Shown: piece after piece, positions 52,207 through 61,423 of the stretch | Layout of the letters: each line of letters opens with the position of its first letter | Position numbering within the stretch: the stretch's first letter is position 1 | Source: QYOJ01 sp964449285 | GTDB taxonomy: Bacteria; Bacteroidota; Bacteroidia; Bacteroidales; FEN-979 | Assembly (NCBI GenBank): GCA_964449285.1 | Contig: CAYUZX010000012.1 | Span: 1 to 64,000 of the forward strand | DNA: 64,000 bases | Direction of reading: 5' to 3' | Position numbers and translations under genes: made by a program | Notes under the pieces: generated by a model | The model's database searches: none | What the model was told of the DNA's origin: nothing | What the model saw: only the letters and a program-made list of their open reading frames with translations

Positions 52207-53167
52207 AAATGTCAGTCAATATTCCCTCAACCGCCCCGATCGTCGTTGCTGTCACCAGCCTCATCCTGTATGGTTTCATGTTGGGGATCCCTTTGAAGTA
52301 ACCGCTGTAGAATTTCCTGAATTCGAGGAGAGTAAGCCGTTCGCCTTTATAAGCCACTGATTTACTGAAATGTTCGCGTAGGATAGTAATGCGTTCCGGG
52401 ATATCAGGCTGGGGGGGGATATAGCCTGTTTGCAGATAGGATTTGATTTCCCGGAAGATCCAGGGGTTTCCAGTTGCTGCCCGGCCTATCATTAGTCCAT
52501 CCACCGCTGATTGGTCCAGTCGCTCTTTTGCAACCAGTGCATTGGTGATGTCGCCATTACCGAAAACCGGGATGCGCATCCGTGGATTCCGTTTTACCTC
52601 TCCGATCAGCCTCCAGTCAGCCTGGCCGCCATAGAGCTGCACTGCCGTTCTGCCGTGGATGGCGATAGCAGCAATGCCGAGGTCCTGCAGCTGTTCGGTC
52701 AACGTGATGATAGGCTGGTCGCCCTTGTCCCAGCCTAACCGGGTCTTCACCGTGACCGGTAAGTGGGTGGCTTTGACCACCGCTCCGGCAATCTCAAGCA
52801 TCCGGGGAATATCTTTAAGCAATGCTGCACCTGCACCCTTTCTCACGACTTTCTTTACCGGGCATCCGAAGTTGAGATCGATCATATCGGGCGCCGCTTC
52901 TTCGGCCAATTCAGCCGCTCTTCGCATCGAATCTACATCGTGGCCGAAGATCTGAATAGCCACAGGCCGCTCCAGCTCCTCAAACGTGAGCTTGATCTTG
53001 CTCTTCATGGCATCCCGGATGAGCCCTTCCGAAGAGATGAACTCCGAAACTACCAGGTCGGCGCCAAACTGCTTGCATACCGACCGAAACGGGGAGTCGG
53101 TGATGTTCTCCATCGGCGCCAGGATGAGCGATGGCAGAGGCAGGGTGGTATTTCCAATTGTGATCAA
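52199..53167 (-). CDS. dusB: tRNA-dihydrouridine synthase (DusB type)
   Basis: 322 aa FMN enzyme that reduces uridines in the tRNA D-loop. The TIM-barrel motifs are in place: LILAPMENITDSPFR, the catalytic Cys in NFGCPVKKVVRKGAGAALL, IHGRTAVQLYGG and the FMN-phosphate site GLMIGRAATGNPWIF. The stop lies in the repeat-derived hairpin region. The divergent CPBP gene starts 43 bases from its start. Confidence 0.94.
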   Translation of the reverse strand: MITIGNTTLPLPSLILAPMENITDSPFRSVCKQFGADLVVSEFISSEGLIRDAMKSKIKLTFEELERPVAIQIFGHDVDSMRRAAELAEEAAPDMIDLNFGCPVKKVVRKGAGAALLKDIPRMLEIAGAVVKATHLPVTVKTRLGWDKGDQPIITLTEQLQDLGIAAIAIHGRTAVQLYGGQADWRLIGEVKRNPRMRIPVFGNGDITNALVAKERLDQSAVDGLMIGRAATGNPWIFREIKSYLQTGYIPPQPDIPERITILREHFSKSVAYKGERLTLLEFRKFYSGYFKGIPNMKPYRMRLVTATTIGAVEGILTDICP

Positions 53168-53210
53168 AATAATCTATATTCGTGGCAAAAATAGTGAAAT
53201 CGGCAACGCT

Positions 53211-54143
53211 ATGAAAACCCCCTTGCTTCATGCTCTTCAACCTTTTCCCCGAATCCTCTTCGTGGTGTTGCTGATCATCTCCTGCCTCTTCTTTTTTTTC
53301 CTGGGAGGTGTGTTGCTGGCGATGCCCCTTTTCGACGTATCTCTCTCTGAGACGATGGCCCTTCTTGCCGATTATGCCAACCCGAAAGCTGTCTCGCTAC
53401 TGAAGTATCTACAAGTCATCCAAGAGGTAGGTATCTTTATCGTTCCCCCACTGCTGGCCGCGTTTCTCTTTGCTTCCAGGCCATTTCAATACCTAAAGCT
53501 AACCAATCCCTCCCGATGGGAGATGTGGGTGATGGCAACAGTGATCATGGTGACATCCATCCCTGCCATAAGCCAGTTGATCGAACTGAATGAGGCGATG
53601 GAGCTGCCCGAATGGCTGTCTGGGATGGAGCAATGGATGCAGAAAGCCGAAGTACAGGCAAAGGAGCTCACGGAGGCCTTCCTGGATGTCAACACCCTGG
53701 GAGGTTTCCTTTTAAACCTGATGATGATCGCCATACTTCCGGCAATCGGGGAGGAGCTCCTCTTCCGTGGGCTTTTTCAACGGCTCTTTCACGATTGGCT
53801 GGGCAATATCCACCTGGCTATCATCCTGGCAGGGTTTCTTTTCGGAGCTATGCACCTGCAGTTTTACGGGATCCTTCCCCGTGCTGTGCTTGGCATCCTC
53901 TTCGGCTATCTCTTTTACTGGTCGGGGTCGCTCTGGATACCGATCTTTGCCCACTTCCTGAACAATGCCGTGGCAGTGACTGTCTCGTTCCTGGAGCGGC
54001 AGGGGCTGATCGGAACCAGCCTTGAGGAGTTCGGCACCACCGACAACCTATTCCTGATGATCTCCAGTTTCGTTGTTACATTTCTCGCCATCTACCTCTT
54101 TCGGTATTCGAGCTATGCCCGCAACAAACGAACCACTTTATAA
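53211..54143 (+). CDS. CPBP-family intramembrane metalloprotease
   Basis: 310 aa with about eight helices. The start was set at MKTPLLHALQPF; the longer frame would overlap dusB on the other strand. The protease motifs are IGEELLFRGLFQRLF (EExxxR), GFLFGAMHLQFYG (FxxxH) and IFAHFLNNAVAV (HxxxN-type). Family members process prenylated peptides in eukaryotes or act in bacteriocin immunity and regulated proteolysis in bacteria. The next gene begins 10 bases after its stop. Confidence 0.9.
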   Translation: MKTPLLHALQPFPRILFVVLLIISCLFFFFLGGVLLAMPLFDVSLSETMALLADYANPKAVSLLKYLQVIQEVGIFIVPPLLAAFLFASRPFQYLKLTNPSRWEMWVMATVIMVTSIPAISQLIELNEAMELPEWLSGMEQWMQKAEVQAKELTEAFLDVNTLGGFLLNLMMIAILPAIGEELLFRGLFQRLFHDWLGNIHLAIILAGFLFGAMHLQFYGILPRAVLGILFGYLFYWSGSLWIPIFAHFLNNAVAVTVSFLERQGLIGTSLEEFGTTDNLFLMISSFVVTFLAIYLFRYSSYARNKRTTL

Positions 54144-54153
54144 CCGTGATCAC

Positions 54154-55512
54154 ATGAAGACTTGCGTTCGCCTGATTCCGATATTCCTCCTGTTTTTTCT
54201 TATCCAACGTTCGCTTCCGGCTCAGGAGCCTGACACCAACCAGCTTCCGATTCGTGAAAAAGGGAAAAAAGGCTGGACTTTCGGGGCATTGCCTGTTATT
54301 GCCTACGATGCCGATCAGGGTTTCCAGTTTGGTGCACTGGGACAGGTATTCTATTATGGCGATGGATCCACCTATCCCGAGTACCTGCACACCATCTACG
54401 CAGAGGCTTCCTGGTTTACCAAGGGAGGAGCCGTTTACCAGCTCTTCTATGATTCGAAACACCTGATACCGGGGAATATCAGGTTGACAGCCGAAGTGAG
54501 CTATTTTACCGAAAAAGCACTCGATTTTTACGGGTTTAACGGATACGAGGCGAACTACCTCCCTTCGGTCGCCAAAGAGGGAAATGCCGATTATATCTCC
54601 CGGATGTTCTACCGCCATCAGCGGAAGATGCTGCGTGTGATGGTTGATTTTCAGGGGCCTATTTTCGGGCAAAAGCTCCGTTGGCTAGCTGGGATCAACT
54701 TTTTCAACATCGAAACGGCAACAGTCGATGTTGAACGAATCAATCGTGGTAAGAAAGAGAGCAACCAGCTTCCGGATACAGCCCTGCTTTATGACCATTA
54801 CGTGGATTTCGGTCTTATTGGGTCGCAGGAAAAAAGCGGGGGGAACATCATCTACCTGAAACTGGGGCTGGTTTACGACACCCGCGACAATGAAGCTGCA
54901 CCGAACCGGGGAATCTGGTCGGAGATACTCCTGATGAATGCCCCGACGTTTCTGGGCAACAACCCCTATGCTTTCATCAAGCTGGCGATAACACACAGGC
55001 AATACATCACACTGGTAAGAAATAGACTTGTAACAGCATACAGGCTGACCTACCAGGGTACGATCGGAGGCACTGCTCCCTTTTACATCGAACCATATAT
55101 GTATAGCTCCTGGGCGCTCACCACCAGACCGGATGGATTAGGCGGGTCCAGAACGCTTCGTGGGATTCTCAGGAATCGCGTGGTTGGCGAAGGGATAGCT
55201 TTTGGGAATGTGGAACTCCGATGGAAGTTCCTGCAGGGAAAACTATTCAAGCAGAACATCTATCTCGGGCTGCTGGGATTCCTTGATGGCGGGATGGCTG
55301 TTCAGGATATCAAGGTATACCGCGACCTCGTTCCGGAAGATCAGCAATCCTTTTTCTTCAACAAAACACATGACAGCATGCACTGGTCGGCCGGTATCGG
55401 ATTACGTGCTGCGCTGAACGAAAACTTTATCATCTCCGTCGATTATGGTTTTGCTTTCGATAAGCAGGATGGCAACAGCGGGCTGTATATTGGAATCGGG
55501 AACATTTTTTAA
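54154..55512 (+). CDS. BamA/TamA-like outer-membrane barrel protein
   Basis: 452 aa. Start set at MKTCVRLIPIFLL, which gives a signal peptide ending near LPAQ. No POTRA domains are visible; the mature protein is a barrel from about residue 40 with Omp85-like strands, including LKLGLVYDTRDNEAAPNRG, LGGSRTLRGILRNRVVG (the conserved loop-6 region with an R-G-x-x-x-x-x-x-G-style motif) and a final aromatic strand ending GIGNIF. Such POTRA-less relatives may be outer-membrane pores or assembly helpers. It is in an operon with the CPBP protease. Confidence 0.75.
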   Translation: MKTCVRLIPIFLLFFLIQRSLPAQEPDTNQLPIREKGKKGWTFGALPVIAYDADQGFQFGALGQVFYYGDGSTYPEYLHTIYAEASWFTKGGAVYQLFYDSKHLIPGNIRLTAEVSYFTEKALDFYGFNGYEANYLPSVAKEGNADYISRMFYRHQRKMLRVMVDFQGPIFGQKLRWLAGINFFNIETATVDVERINRGKKESNQLPDTALLYDHYVDFGLIGSQEKSGGNIIYLKLGLVYDTRDNEAAPNRGIWSEILLMNAPTFLGNNPYAFIKLAITHRQYITLVRNRLVTAYRLTYQGTIGGTAPFYIEPYMYSSWALTTRPDGLGGSRTLRGILRNRVVGEGIAFGNVELRWKFLQGKLFKQNIYLGLLGFLDGGMAVQDIKVYRDLVPEDQQSFFFNKTHDSMHWSAGIGLRAALNENFIISVDYGFAFDKQDGNSGLYIGIGNIF

Positions 55513-55660
55513 TTACCATGGATTGCACATGAACCGGACTTACAGCCCCAAAAGATGATCCCAATTGTTCCCAAAGAGAAGAACACGCTATTAAAGAAGC
55601 CGAGATGCATTCCGTTCATCCAGGTAACGTCTTCAGGTTAGCTTAATACCGGGTTCTGTC

Positions 55661-55695
55661 AAAAAAAGAAGCCGCCCTTTCGGAACGGCCTCTTC
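55661..55695 (-). terminator. Intrinsic terminator of the rhodanese/cytochrome operon
   Basis: On the minus strand AAGAGGCCGTTCC, loop GAAA, GGGCGGCTTCTT followed by a run of seven Ts. It lies 19 bases after the rhodanese stop codon. The 150-bp spacer to the left contains no gene. Confidence 0.85.
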
Positions 55696-55713
55696 AACAG
55701 TTAAAGAGAGAAT

Positions 55714-56715
55714 TTATTGAACATAATCGTAACCCATGATCTGAGCGTCGTTGAAGACGGTCATTCCAGCGGTTACCATGTCGTCGTGAGCCAGGCCATT
55801 CATTCCATAGAGGAGCGATTTAGCATCATACCCCAATAAACGGAGGTAGGCAGCCAGGAACGAACTGGTTTGTCCGGTATAGCAATAGACAGCAATGGGC
55901 TTGTTGGTTGGTAGTGTTTTCAGATCAGCAGCCAGTTTGATAGATGCTTTAGGTGTGTATTGAATGGCGCCTGGAACATGTCCGAAATCGGCATATTGAT
56001 CGGCCGGCCAATAGTTAACGATGTAGTAATTGGCAAGGTTATCAAAAAGCGTTTTATTATCAACTTTGGCTGGGCCATATCCTTCGGCCAGTAAAGCCGC
56101 AATACGTGCTTCCAGGATCTCCTGTCCGGTGGTCTTCCCTGTGGAGAGTGCCGGCATGTTACCCATTGGGCCTTTATCGGTGGCTGTCTTAACAAGTTGG
56201 GTAGCATAAGTATTGCCAATGGCATTCTGCCATCCGGAAGCAAATGCTGCATTCCAGGAGCACATACCCCACTTCATCGAAAAGACTTTAGCATATCCAG
56301 CTATCCGAAGCAGGAGGGCAGCAAAACCCGCCGTTTGTCCTGAATAACATACAATGACCACTTTTTGATAAGGTGTTTGGTCCAATGCATCGACATGAGT
56401 CAGGATATCTCCCAATGCAACGTTATGGGCATTAGCGATATGACCGGTTGCAAAATCGGCAGCCGACCGGATGTCAATGATATAAACCTGGCCGATTAGA
56501 TTGAGTGTATAAACATCGGTAGCGCTCGTTATCGATGGCATATCACTGTTTACATAATCTTTCCCAAGGGGCGAGCTGGTAGACTCCAGGAAGGTAGCTA
56601 ACACTTCCGATTCATTTACCGTCGGGGTTGGAACTGGATCGTCATCTTTTTTACATGAGGTAACAAAGACAAATGCGAACAGGATACTTAGGATCCATAA
56701 ATTTGTTTTTTTCAT
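55714..56715 (-). CDS. Lipoprotein with two rhodanese domains
   Basis: 333 aa; the signal peptide ends in the lipobox VTSC, so the protein sits outside the cytoplasm. The first rhodanese domain (about 60-160) has VYIIDIRSAADFATGHI and active-site loop CYSGQTA; the second (about 215-325) has FGHVPGAIQY and loop CYTGQTS. Both catalytic Cys residues are present, which is unusual because tandem rhodaneses generally keep only one. It would carry or transfer sulfane sulfur. It is 58 bases after the multihaem cytochrome gene and shares its terminator. Confidence 0.88.
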   Translation of the reverse strand: MKKTNLWILSILFAFVFVTSCKKDDDPVPTPTVNESEVLATFLESTSSPLGKDYVNSDMPSITSATDVYTLNLIGQVYIIDIRSAADFATGHIANAHNVALGDILTHVDALDQTPYQKVVIVCYSGQTAGFAALLLRIAGYAKVFSMKWGMCSWNAAFASGWQNAIGNTYATQLVKTATDKGPMGNMPALSTGKTTGQEILEARIAALLAEGYGPAKVDNKTLFDNLANYYIVNYWPADQYADFGHVPGAIQYTPKASIKLAADLKTLPTNKPIAVYCYTGQTSSFLAAYLRLLGYDAKSLLYGMNGLAHDDMVTAGMTVFNDAQIMGYDYVQ

Positions 56716-56772
56716 AGTTTGAATAGGTTTTGTTTAAGGTATGTATTGGTTATTTGATGATTGAATTATTTC

Positions 56773-58128
56773 TTATCTGAACCAAGAGTCCGGTAACTTT
56801 CCATCGACCGTAATCTTTGCTGTTGCGCCAACTTCCCATGCGAGAAGGTCTTCCTGGAAGAGGTACAACTCTTTGTTGACCAACGTGCCTCCCTCGTTAC
56901 GGATATGGCAGTTAAAGGAGCAAGCTTTTCCATCGGTCACCTGGGTATGGTCGGTCCACCGCAGCAAGTTATGGGGAGTAGTGTAGTTGTAGGTAGGCAG
57001 AATATTAAAATTGGCATATTGTGGAGCGCCGTATAAATCCCAGTTGTCCTGAGCTGCCAGGGTACGCCGTACGAGGGCGAAGTCAAATCCCGTTTTGATC
57101 CCGGGGATTGGGTTGGATGCAATTTTGAAATCCATATAGGAAGGAATGCGGGCTCCTTCTCCATGGATATGGCAGCTTCCGCAGTTGTTGTATACCTGAG
57201 AATGGCATACCTGGCAGTTGAAATCGTTAAAGTGCATCAAGTGATAGCTGTTGCTGCCCGATATTCCTTTGTGGCAGTCATTACAGGAAGGAAGATTCGC
57301 ATAAGCGTAACGTTGTTCAACATGGTTTCCATCTCCGTGAAGGTCGGTGGACTTGTGACAATCTATGCATGTGTATCCTGCTTTCGTTAGATGGACATCG
57401 GGTTTAGTACCTGGAGAGACGCCCAAATAGGCATGTCCGCCTCGCGAAACATGGCAGGTAACACATATGCTTATCATATCCGGTGTTTTGGTGAATGCAT
57501 GGCCGTTGGGAAGACCGCCCCCACCCATAACAGGACGAACCACGTGGCATTCGCCGCAGGATGCGTGGCAATGTGCACAATTTTTATTATAGCCTTCGAT
57601 CTGGTGTTCGGGAAGTTGATCGAATTTATCAGGGCCGCTTAATCCACTTCGCATCGCTACCACTCTTTTCTGACCGGTACCATGGTGCAAACTGGTCGCA
57701 AAGTTCTCTACGATTGCCTTGTGGCACGCGCCGCACATCTTATTTGCAAATACGGAAGGGTGAGAGATGAAGTCGCCTGAGTGTGCAAGATTTTTATCGT
57801 TGGTATAGTTGGTTCCCAGGTGGCACCCGGTACATCCGATCTGGTAATGTCCGGATGTTTTGAAAGCTTGATAGCCATCTCCTCCCATGAATACCCTATC
57901 GTAGGGTTCATAATGGGGAGCACCTCCACCGCACCCCCCTGGAGGAGCAGCTGTATCGGGAGTATAGACAGCCTGGAGATGGGCATAATTGGTATGGCAC
58001 CCTTCACAGGATGCAACCGTAAGGGAATCCGGCTCAGGATCGGAACTTTTTTTCTTGCATCCACCAAGGATGATTAATGCCAGCAAAACCGGTATCCACA
58101 GTAGTTTTGTCTTCGAAAGTAGTAGCAT
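56773..58128 (-). CDS. Multihaem cytochrome c lipoprotein (10 CxxCH plus one CxxxCH)
   Basis: 451 aa; lipobox LGGC at residue ~24, so it is membrane-tethered on the periplasmic or outer face. Haem motifs in order: CEGCH, CTGCH, CGACH, CAHCH, CGECH, CVTCH, CIDCH, CNDCH, CQVCH, CGSCH, plus a non-standard CSFNCH near the C-terminus. The architecture (long haem-poor C-terminal part) does not match nitrite reductase or standard tetrathionate or sulfite reductases. The rhodanese lipoprotein downstream suggests sulfur chemistry. An FNR-like palindrome lies 57-70 bases upstream. Confidence 0.92.
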   Translation of the reverse strand: MLLLSKTKLLWIPVLLALIILGGCKKKSSDPEPDSLTVASCEGCHTNYAHLQAVYTPDTAAPPGGCGGGAPHYEPYDRVFMGGDGYQAFKTSGHYQIGCTGCHLGTNYTNDKNLAHSGDFISHPSVFANKMCGACHKAIVENFATSLHHGTGQKRVVAMRSGLSGPDKFDQLPEHQIEGYNKNCAHCHASCGECHVVRPVMGGGGLPNGHAFTKTPDMISICVTCHVSRGGHAYLGVSPGTKPDVHLTKAGYTCIDCHKSTDLHGDGNHVEQRYAYANLPSCNDCHKGISGSNSYHLMHFNDFNCQVCHSQVYNNCGSCHIHGEGARIPSYMDFKIASNPIPGIKTGFDFALVRRTLAAQDNWDLYGAPQYANFNILPTYNYTTPHNLLRWTDHTQVTDGKACSFNCHIRNEGGTLVNKELYLFQEDLLAWEVGATAKITVDGKLPDSWFR

Positions 58129-58184
58129 AACAGTCAGTTATTTATAGGTCTTATTTTTTGTGTAAAGTTCTTGTTTTTTCAGAT

Positions 58185-58198
58185 GTTAATTACTTAAC
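58185..58198. promoter_or_regulatory. FNR/CRP-like operator candidate (GTTAA-N4-TTAAC)
   Basis: A perfect 5-4-5 palindrome, GTTAA TTAC TTAAC, with the same geometry as FNR sites (TTGAT-N4-ATCAA). It lies between the cytochrome operon and the divergent Crp/Fnr gene, 57 bases from the cytochrome start. Confidence 0.5.
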
Positions 58199-58199
58199 A

Positions 58200-58230
58200 A
58201 TAACTGTCATAGGCAATAAACATAACTGTC
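58200..58230. repeat. Two ATAACTGTC direct repeats, 22 bases apart
   Basis: Identical 9-mers at 58200-58208 and 58222-58230, two helical turns apart, next to the palindrome. A third near-copy (ATAACAGTC) overlaps the cytochrome start. Such phasing is typical of operator sites. Confidence 0.45.
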
Positions 58231-58281
58231 CTTCGACAGAAAATAACCTGATCTGAATCATTTTTTTCCCTGATAAACTTG

Positions 58282-58289
58282 TATATTTG
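58282..58289 (+). promoter_or_regulatory. -7 element (TATATTTG) for the Crp/Fnr gene
   Basis: Fits TAnnTTTG, 24 bases before the ATG. The -33 position (TTT at 58261-58263) is weak, suggesting activator need or a weak promoter. Confidence 0.5.
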
Positions 58290-58312
58290 TAATCTTGAAC
58301 GACGAAACCAAG

Positions 58313-59008
58313 ATGGATATTAAAGAACAGTACACCGGTTGTACAATCAGTCCTCACAAATGCAGATGCTTTGAAATGCTGACGGAGGAAGAGATAAAGC
58401 TAATGGATTCCAGATCGGTAATAGTGAAATATAAAAAGGGTGAGATCATCTGCAAGCAGGGCAGTTTTGCTTCTCACGTGATGTATATGGAAAATGGATT
58501 GGCTAAGGTATTTATCGACGACGGCGTAAACTCATTGGTACTGAAGATCATCCCGGAGGGAAACCTGCTCGGGCTATCATCTCTGAGTAATGAAAACAAT
58601 AAATTCCTCTATTCTGCAATGGCTTATATCGATTCTGACGTCAAGCAAGTCGATATTAATTATTTCAAGCAATTGCTGTCTCAAAATCCTGCATTCTCAA
58701 AAGAGGTCATCGACATTATGGGTTCTAACAGCACACAGATTAATAGTCGCTTTTTTTGCCTTACACATAAGCAGTCGTATGGCCGGCTGGCCGATATTCT
58801 CCTCTGTATCTCCGACCGTATATTTAAAACTGATGAGTTCGTTTTGCCGCTCTCTCGCAAAGACCTTGCCGAATTATCGGGGATGAGTTCGGAAACCGTC
58901 ATCCGGATGCTGAAAAAATTCCATGATGATGGATTGATCCTTCTTGATGGCAAAAAATTCAAAATCCTGGATTACGACCGCCTGAAACGCGTTAGCGAGA
59001 CAGGATAA
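58313..59008 (+). CDS. Crp/Fnr-family transcription regulator
   Basis: 231 aa from MDIKEQYTGC (a TTG six codons upstream is possible but weaker). The cyclic-nucleotide-binding-like barrel covers about 25-140 (IVKYKKGEIICKQGSFASHVMY), and the winged helix follows with FVLPLSRKDLAELSGMSSETVIRML. Three Cys residues near the N-terminus (GCTISPHKCRCF) could hold an iron-sulfur cluster or sense redox state, as in Fnr. It is divergent from the cytochrome/rhodanese operon and probably controls it. Confidence 0.9.
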   Translation: MDIKEQYTGCTISPHKCRCFEMLTEEEIKLMDSRSVIVKYKKGEIICKQGSFASHVMYMENGLAKVFIDDGVNSLVLKIIPEGNLLGLSSLSNENNKFLYSAMAYIDSDVKQVDINYFKQLLSQNPAFSKEVIDIMGSNSTQINSRFFCLTHKQSYGRLADILLCISDRIFKTDEFVLPLSRKDLAELSGMSSETVIRMLKKFHDDGLILLDGKKFKILDYDRLKRVSETG

Positions 59009-59122
59009 GGCTCGGCAAATCACACAATTGGGATCAGGATGAACCTCATCCAACGAATGCCATTTGTTATTTTTTTCGCTTTTCCATAAGCCGGATAAAA
59101 GAAGCACATTCTTGGAAAATAG

Positions 59123-59152
59123 TTGCCACGAACATGAACTTCATTACTTTTG
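59123..59152 (+). promoter_or_regulatory. Promoter of the ABC/S26/nucleotidyltransferase operon
   Basis: TTG, 19 bases, TACTTTTG: a full Bacteroidota promoter 43 bases before the ABC transporter start. The AT-rich spacer behind the Crp/Fnr gene shows no terminator and no precursor-like small frame. Confidence 0.65.
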
Positions 59153-59195
59153 CATTGAAGGATTGTTTCCACTAATGCATGATTAAACTTTATTG

Positions 59196-60875
59196 ATGCA
59201 GCTGTTTAGCAAGGATTACCGGGCCTTAGGCTATTTGTGGAGATACATCAAGCCATTCAGGAAAAAATTTCTTTTCCTGAATATTCTCTCGCCCATCTAT
59301 TCCGCACTTGCCGGTGCTTACTTTCTCTTTATTAAAAGATTACTTGACGATGGATTTCTGGCCAACAATACCCAGGAAATCGGGATAACCCTGCTGATCC
59401 TTTTTGGGATTTTCTTTGCCCAAACGTTGATTGATCTACTCCAAACCTACCTGCAAAACAAGACCATCAACACGATTACGATTGATATCAAAGACAGGTT
59501 ATTCGATGCAGTTATTTCCAATTACAGGGCCATCCGTACCAGGCAGCAGGCCGGTGAAATTTTGTCAAGATTTTATATCGATACCGGCAATTTTATCACC
59601 CTGATAAATATCCTTTCCCTGGAATTTATCAAACAGCTGTTTACCCTGGTTTCCATTATAGGAGTGCTCTTCTATCTGAACTGGAAATTTGCCCTCATTC
59701 TTTTCCTGGCCTATCCTCTGTTTATCCTCCCATTGATAAAACTCGGCCACTGGTTACGGAATCTCAGTCAGCATTACATGCACGCCTATGGAAGATCAAA
59801 CAGCATACTGTATGAATCATTATATGGATACCTTATTATCAAGACCTATAACCTGATTGATCATTTCAAGGAAAAATATAGGGCCAGCAATGAAAAACTG
59901 CTCAATAATTTACTCCGATCCACCCTTATTTCGAAACTGGTTGGGCCGATCAATGACCTGGCCTCTTTCGTTGGACTGGGACTGATTCTATATTTTAGTA
60001 TTTCCCAGGTGCAATCAGGCAGCCTTACGGTTGGCAGTCTTGTAGCATTTCTTGTGGCCTTGATGAAGTTCTATCAACCTGCCAAAGCCCTTTTCAATCT
60101 GTATAATTCTATGCAATCGGCATTCCCCGGATACATCCGGTTGAAGAGCATGCTGGAATCTCATCAGGATACGTTAAGAAATGAAGAAACCCAGACTGCA
60201 TTCTTCCATGAGCACCTGGAACTCAAACATGTCACCTTCTCCTACGACAGCCAGAAAATGATCCTCGATGATGTAAGCCTAACGGTGAAAAAAGGAGAGA
60301 AGGTGGCTATTATAGGCCGAACCGGCGCCGGGAAGTCAACCCTTATCAGTCTTTTGCTTGGCCTGATTCAGCCGGGAAAGGGGGATATCCTGATTGATGG
60401 AAAAAGGTATCAGGAGTTGAACAGGGAGAGTATCTTCAGCCTGTTCTCTTACATTTCCCAGGAACCCATCCTCTTCAATGATTCGATCCGATACAACATT
60501 CAGTTAGGAAAACTATCAAGTTCGGCGGATGAGCTGATTGAGGCCAGTAAAAAAGCACAGCTGCACTCCTTTATTTCGAACATTCAGGATGGATACGATA
60601 CCCTTGTGGGAGACAGGGGTGATATGATATCGGGCGGTGAAAGACAACGGATTACGATTGCGAGGGCTCTGTTGAGAAATGCGCCCATCATCATTTTTGA
60701 CGAAGCCACATCCTCGCTGGATTATGAAACTGAATCGGATATAAAGGAAGCAGTGTTTAAGTTGTCAGCTGACAAAACACTCATCATCATTACTCACAGG
60801 CTTACCACGCTGAAGGGGGTAGACAAAGTATACAACATCAAGGATGGTAAACTTGTGGAATCAAATTGGGAATAG
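59196..60875 (+). CDS. ABC exporter, fused membrane and ATPase domains (MsbA/LagD-like core)
   Basis: 559 aa from the ATG (an adjacent TTG is possible). Six membrane helices (about 25-310) precede the ATPase: Walker A GRTGAGKST near residue 374, Q-loop in FSYISQEPILF, signature ISGGERQRITIARA near 478, Walker B IIIFDEATSSLD and the H-loop in ITHRL. It is a half-transporter that would dimerise. It lacks an N-terminal C39 peptidase domain, so if it exports a peptide another protease must cut the leader; two S26-like genes follow. Overlaps the next gene by 10 bases. Confidence 0.9.
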   Translation: MQLFSKDYRALGYLWRYIKPFRKKFLFLNILSPIYSALAGAYFLFIKRLLDDGFLANNTQEIGITLLILFGIFFAQTLIDLLQTYLQNKTINTITIDIKDRLFDAVISNYRAIRTRQQAGEILSRFYIDTGNFITLINILSLEFIKQLFTLVSIIGVLFYLNWKFALILFLAYPLFILPLIKLGHWLRNLSQHYMHAYGRSNSILYESLYGYLIIKTYNLIDHFKEKYRASNEKLLNNLLRSTLISKLVGPINDLASFVGLGLILYFSISQVQSGSLTVGSLVAFLVALMKFYQPAKALFNLYNSMQSAFPGYIRLKSMLESHQDTLRNEETQTAFFHEHLELKHVTFSYDSQKMILDDVSLTVKKGEKVAIIGRTGAGKSTLISLLLGLIQPGKGDILIDGKRYQELNRESIFSLFSYISQEPILFNDSIRYNIQLGKLSSSADELIEASKKAQLHSFISNIQDGYDTLVGDRGDMISGGERQRITIARALLRNAPIIIFDEATSSLDYETESDIKEAVFKLSADKTLIIITHRLTTLKGVDKVYNIKDGKLVESNWE

Positions 60876-61423
60876 GTAAATCCATGCCGATTGATTATAC
60901 TACTGAGATGATCCTGGCGCTTGACATCCTGAATGTCAACGGATATTTGTGGACACGCGTCAAGGCAGATAATTCGGCTCCTTTGATCAGGGAAGGGGAT
61001 ATGATCTGTCTGAAGAAATGTGGGAAGGAATTAAAAAAGGGGGATCTCGTCGCGGTGGATTACCATAAAATATTTATCATTCAGCGAATCATCGAAATCG
61101 ATGGGGATACCGTTTACACCAAGGCCGACCACTCCGAGAAAGGTCCCTTCAGCCAGGAGATCGGGAACATTGCAGGGAAGGTGGCCTATATTAAAAAGGA
61201 GAAAAACCTGGTGAATATTGACAATCCCATCTGTGACCTGATTCACTTGCTTATCATATGGTTATCAGTAGGACGGAGCAAAGTCAACACCGCCAGTGGC
61301 TTTTTCTACCGTAAATTTTTTCATAAACTGAGAAGATCAATGCTAAAACGGATTTTGAAACTGGAACTCATTATTGGTAAAAAATATGCGAAAAACGTTG
61401 ATCCCGGATTACAAATCCCCTGA
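60866..61423 (+). CDS. S26 signal-peptidase-like protein, catalytic His replaced
   Basis: 185 aa. The S26/S24 fold is readable: substrate-loop ADNSAPLIREGDMICLKK with the nucleophile-position Ser, KKGDLVAVDY, then FIIQRIIEIDGDTVYTKADH and GKVAYI. In S26B (SipW/SPC) enzymes the base is a His in HR; here that position is Gln (QR), so activity is doubtful. Residues ~120-140 form a hydrophobic segment and the tail is basic. Overlaps the transporter by 10 bases and the nucleotidyltransferase by 50. A better ATG may be the seventh codon (MPIDYTTEMI). Confidence 0.72.
   Translation: MGIGKSMPIDYTTEMILALDILNVNGYLWTRVKADNSAPLIREGDMICLKKCGKELKKGDLVAVDYHKIFIIQRIIEIDGDTVYTKADHSEKGPFSQEIGNIAGKVAYIKKEKNLVNIDNPICDLIHLLIIWLSVGRSKVNTASGFFYRKFFHKLRRSMLKRILKLELIIGKKYAKNVDPGLQIP

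Noticed and set aside
52986..53210. N-terminal extension of the CPBP protease
   Set aside because: It would overlap dusB on the opposite strand by 180 bases and adds no membrane helix; the later ATG is natural.
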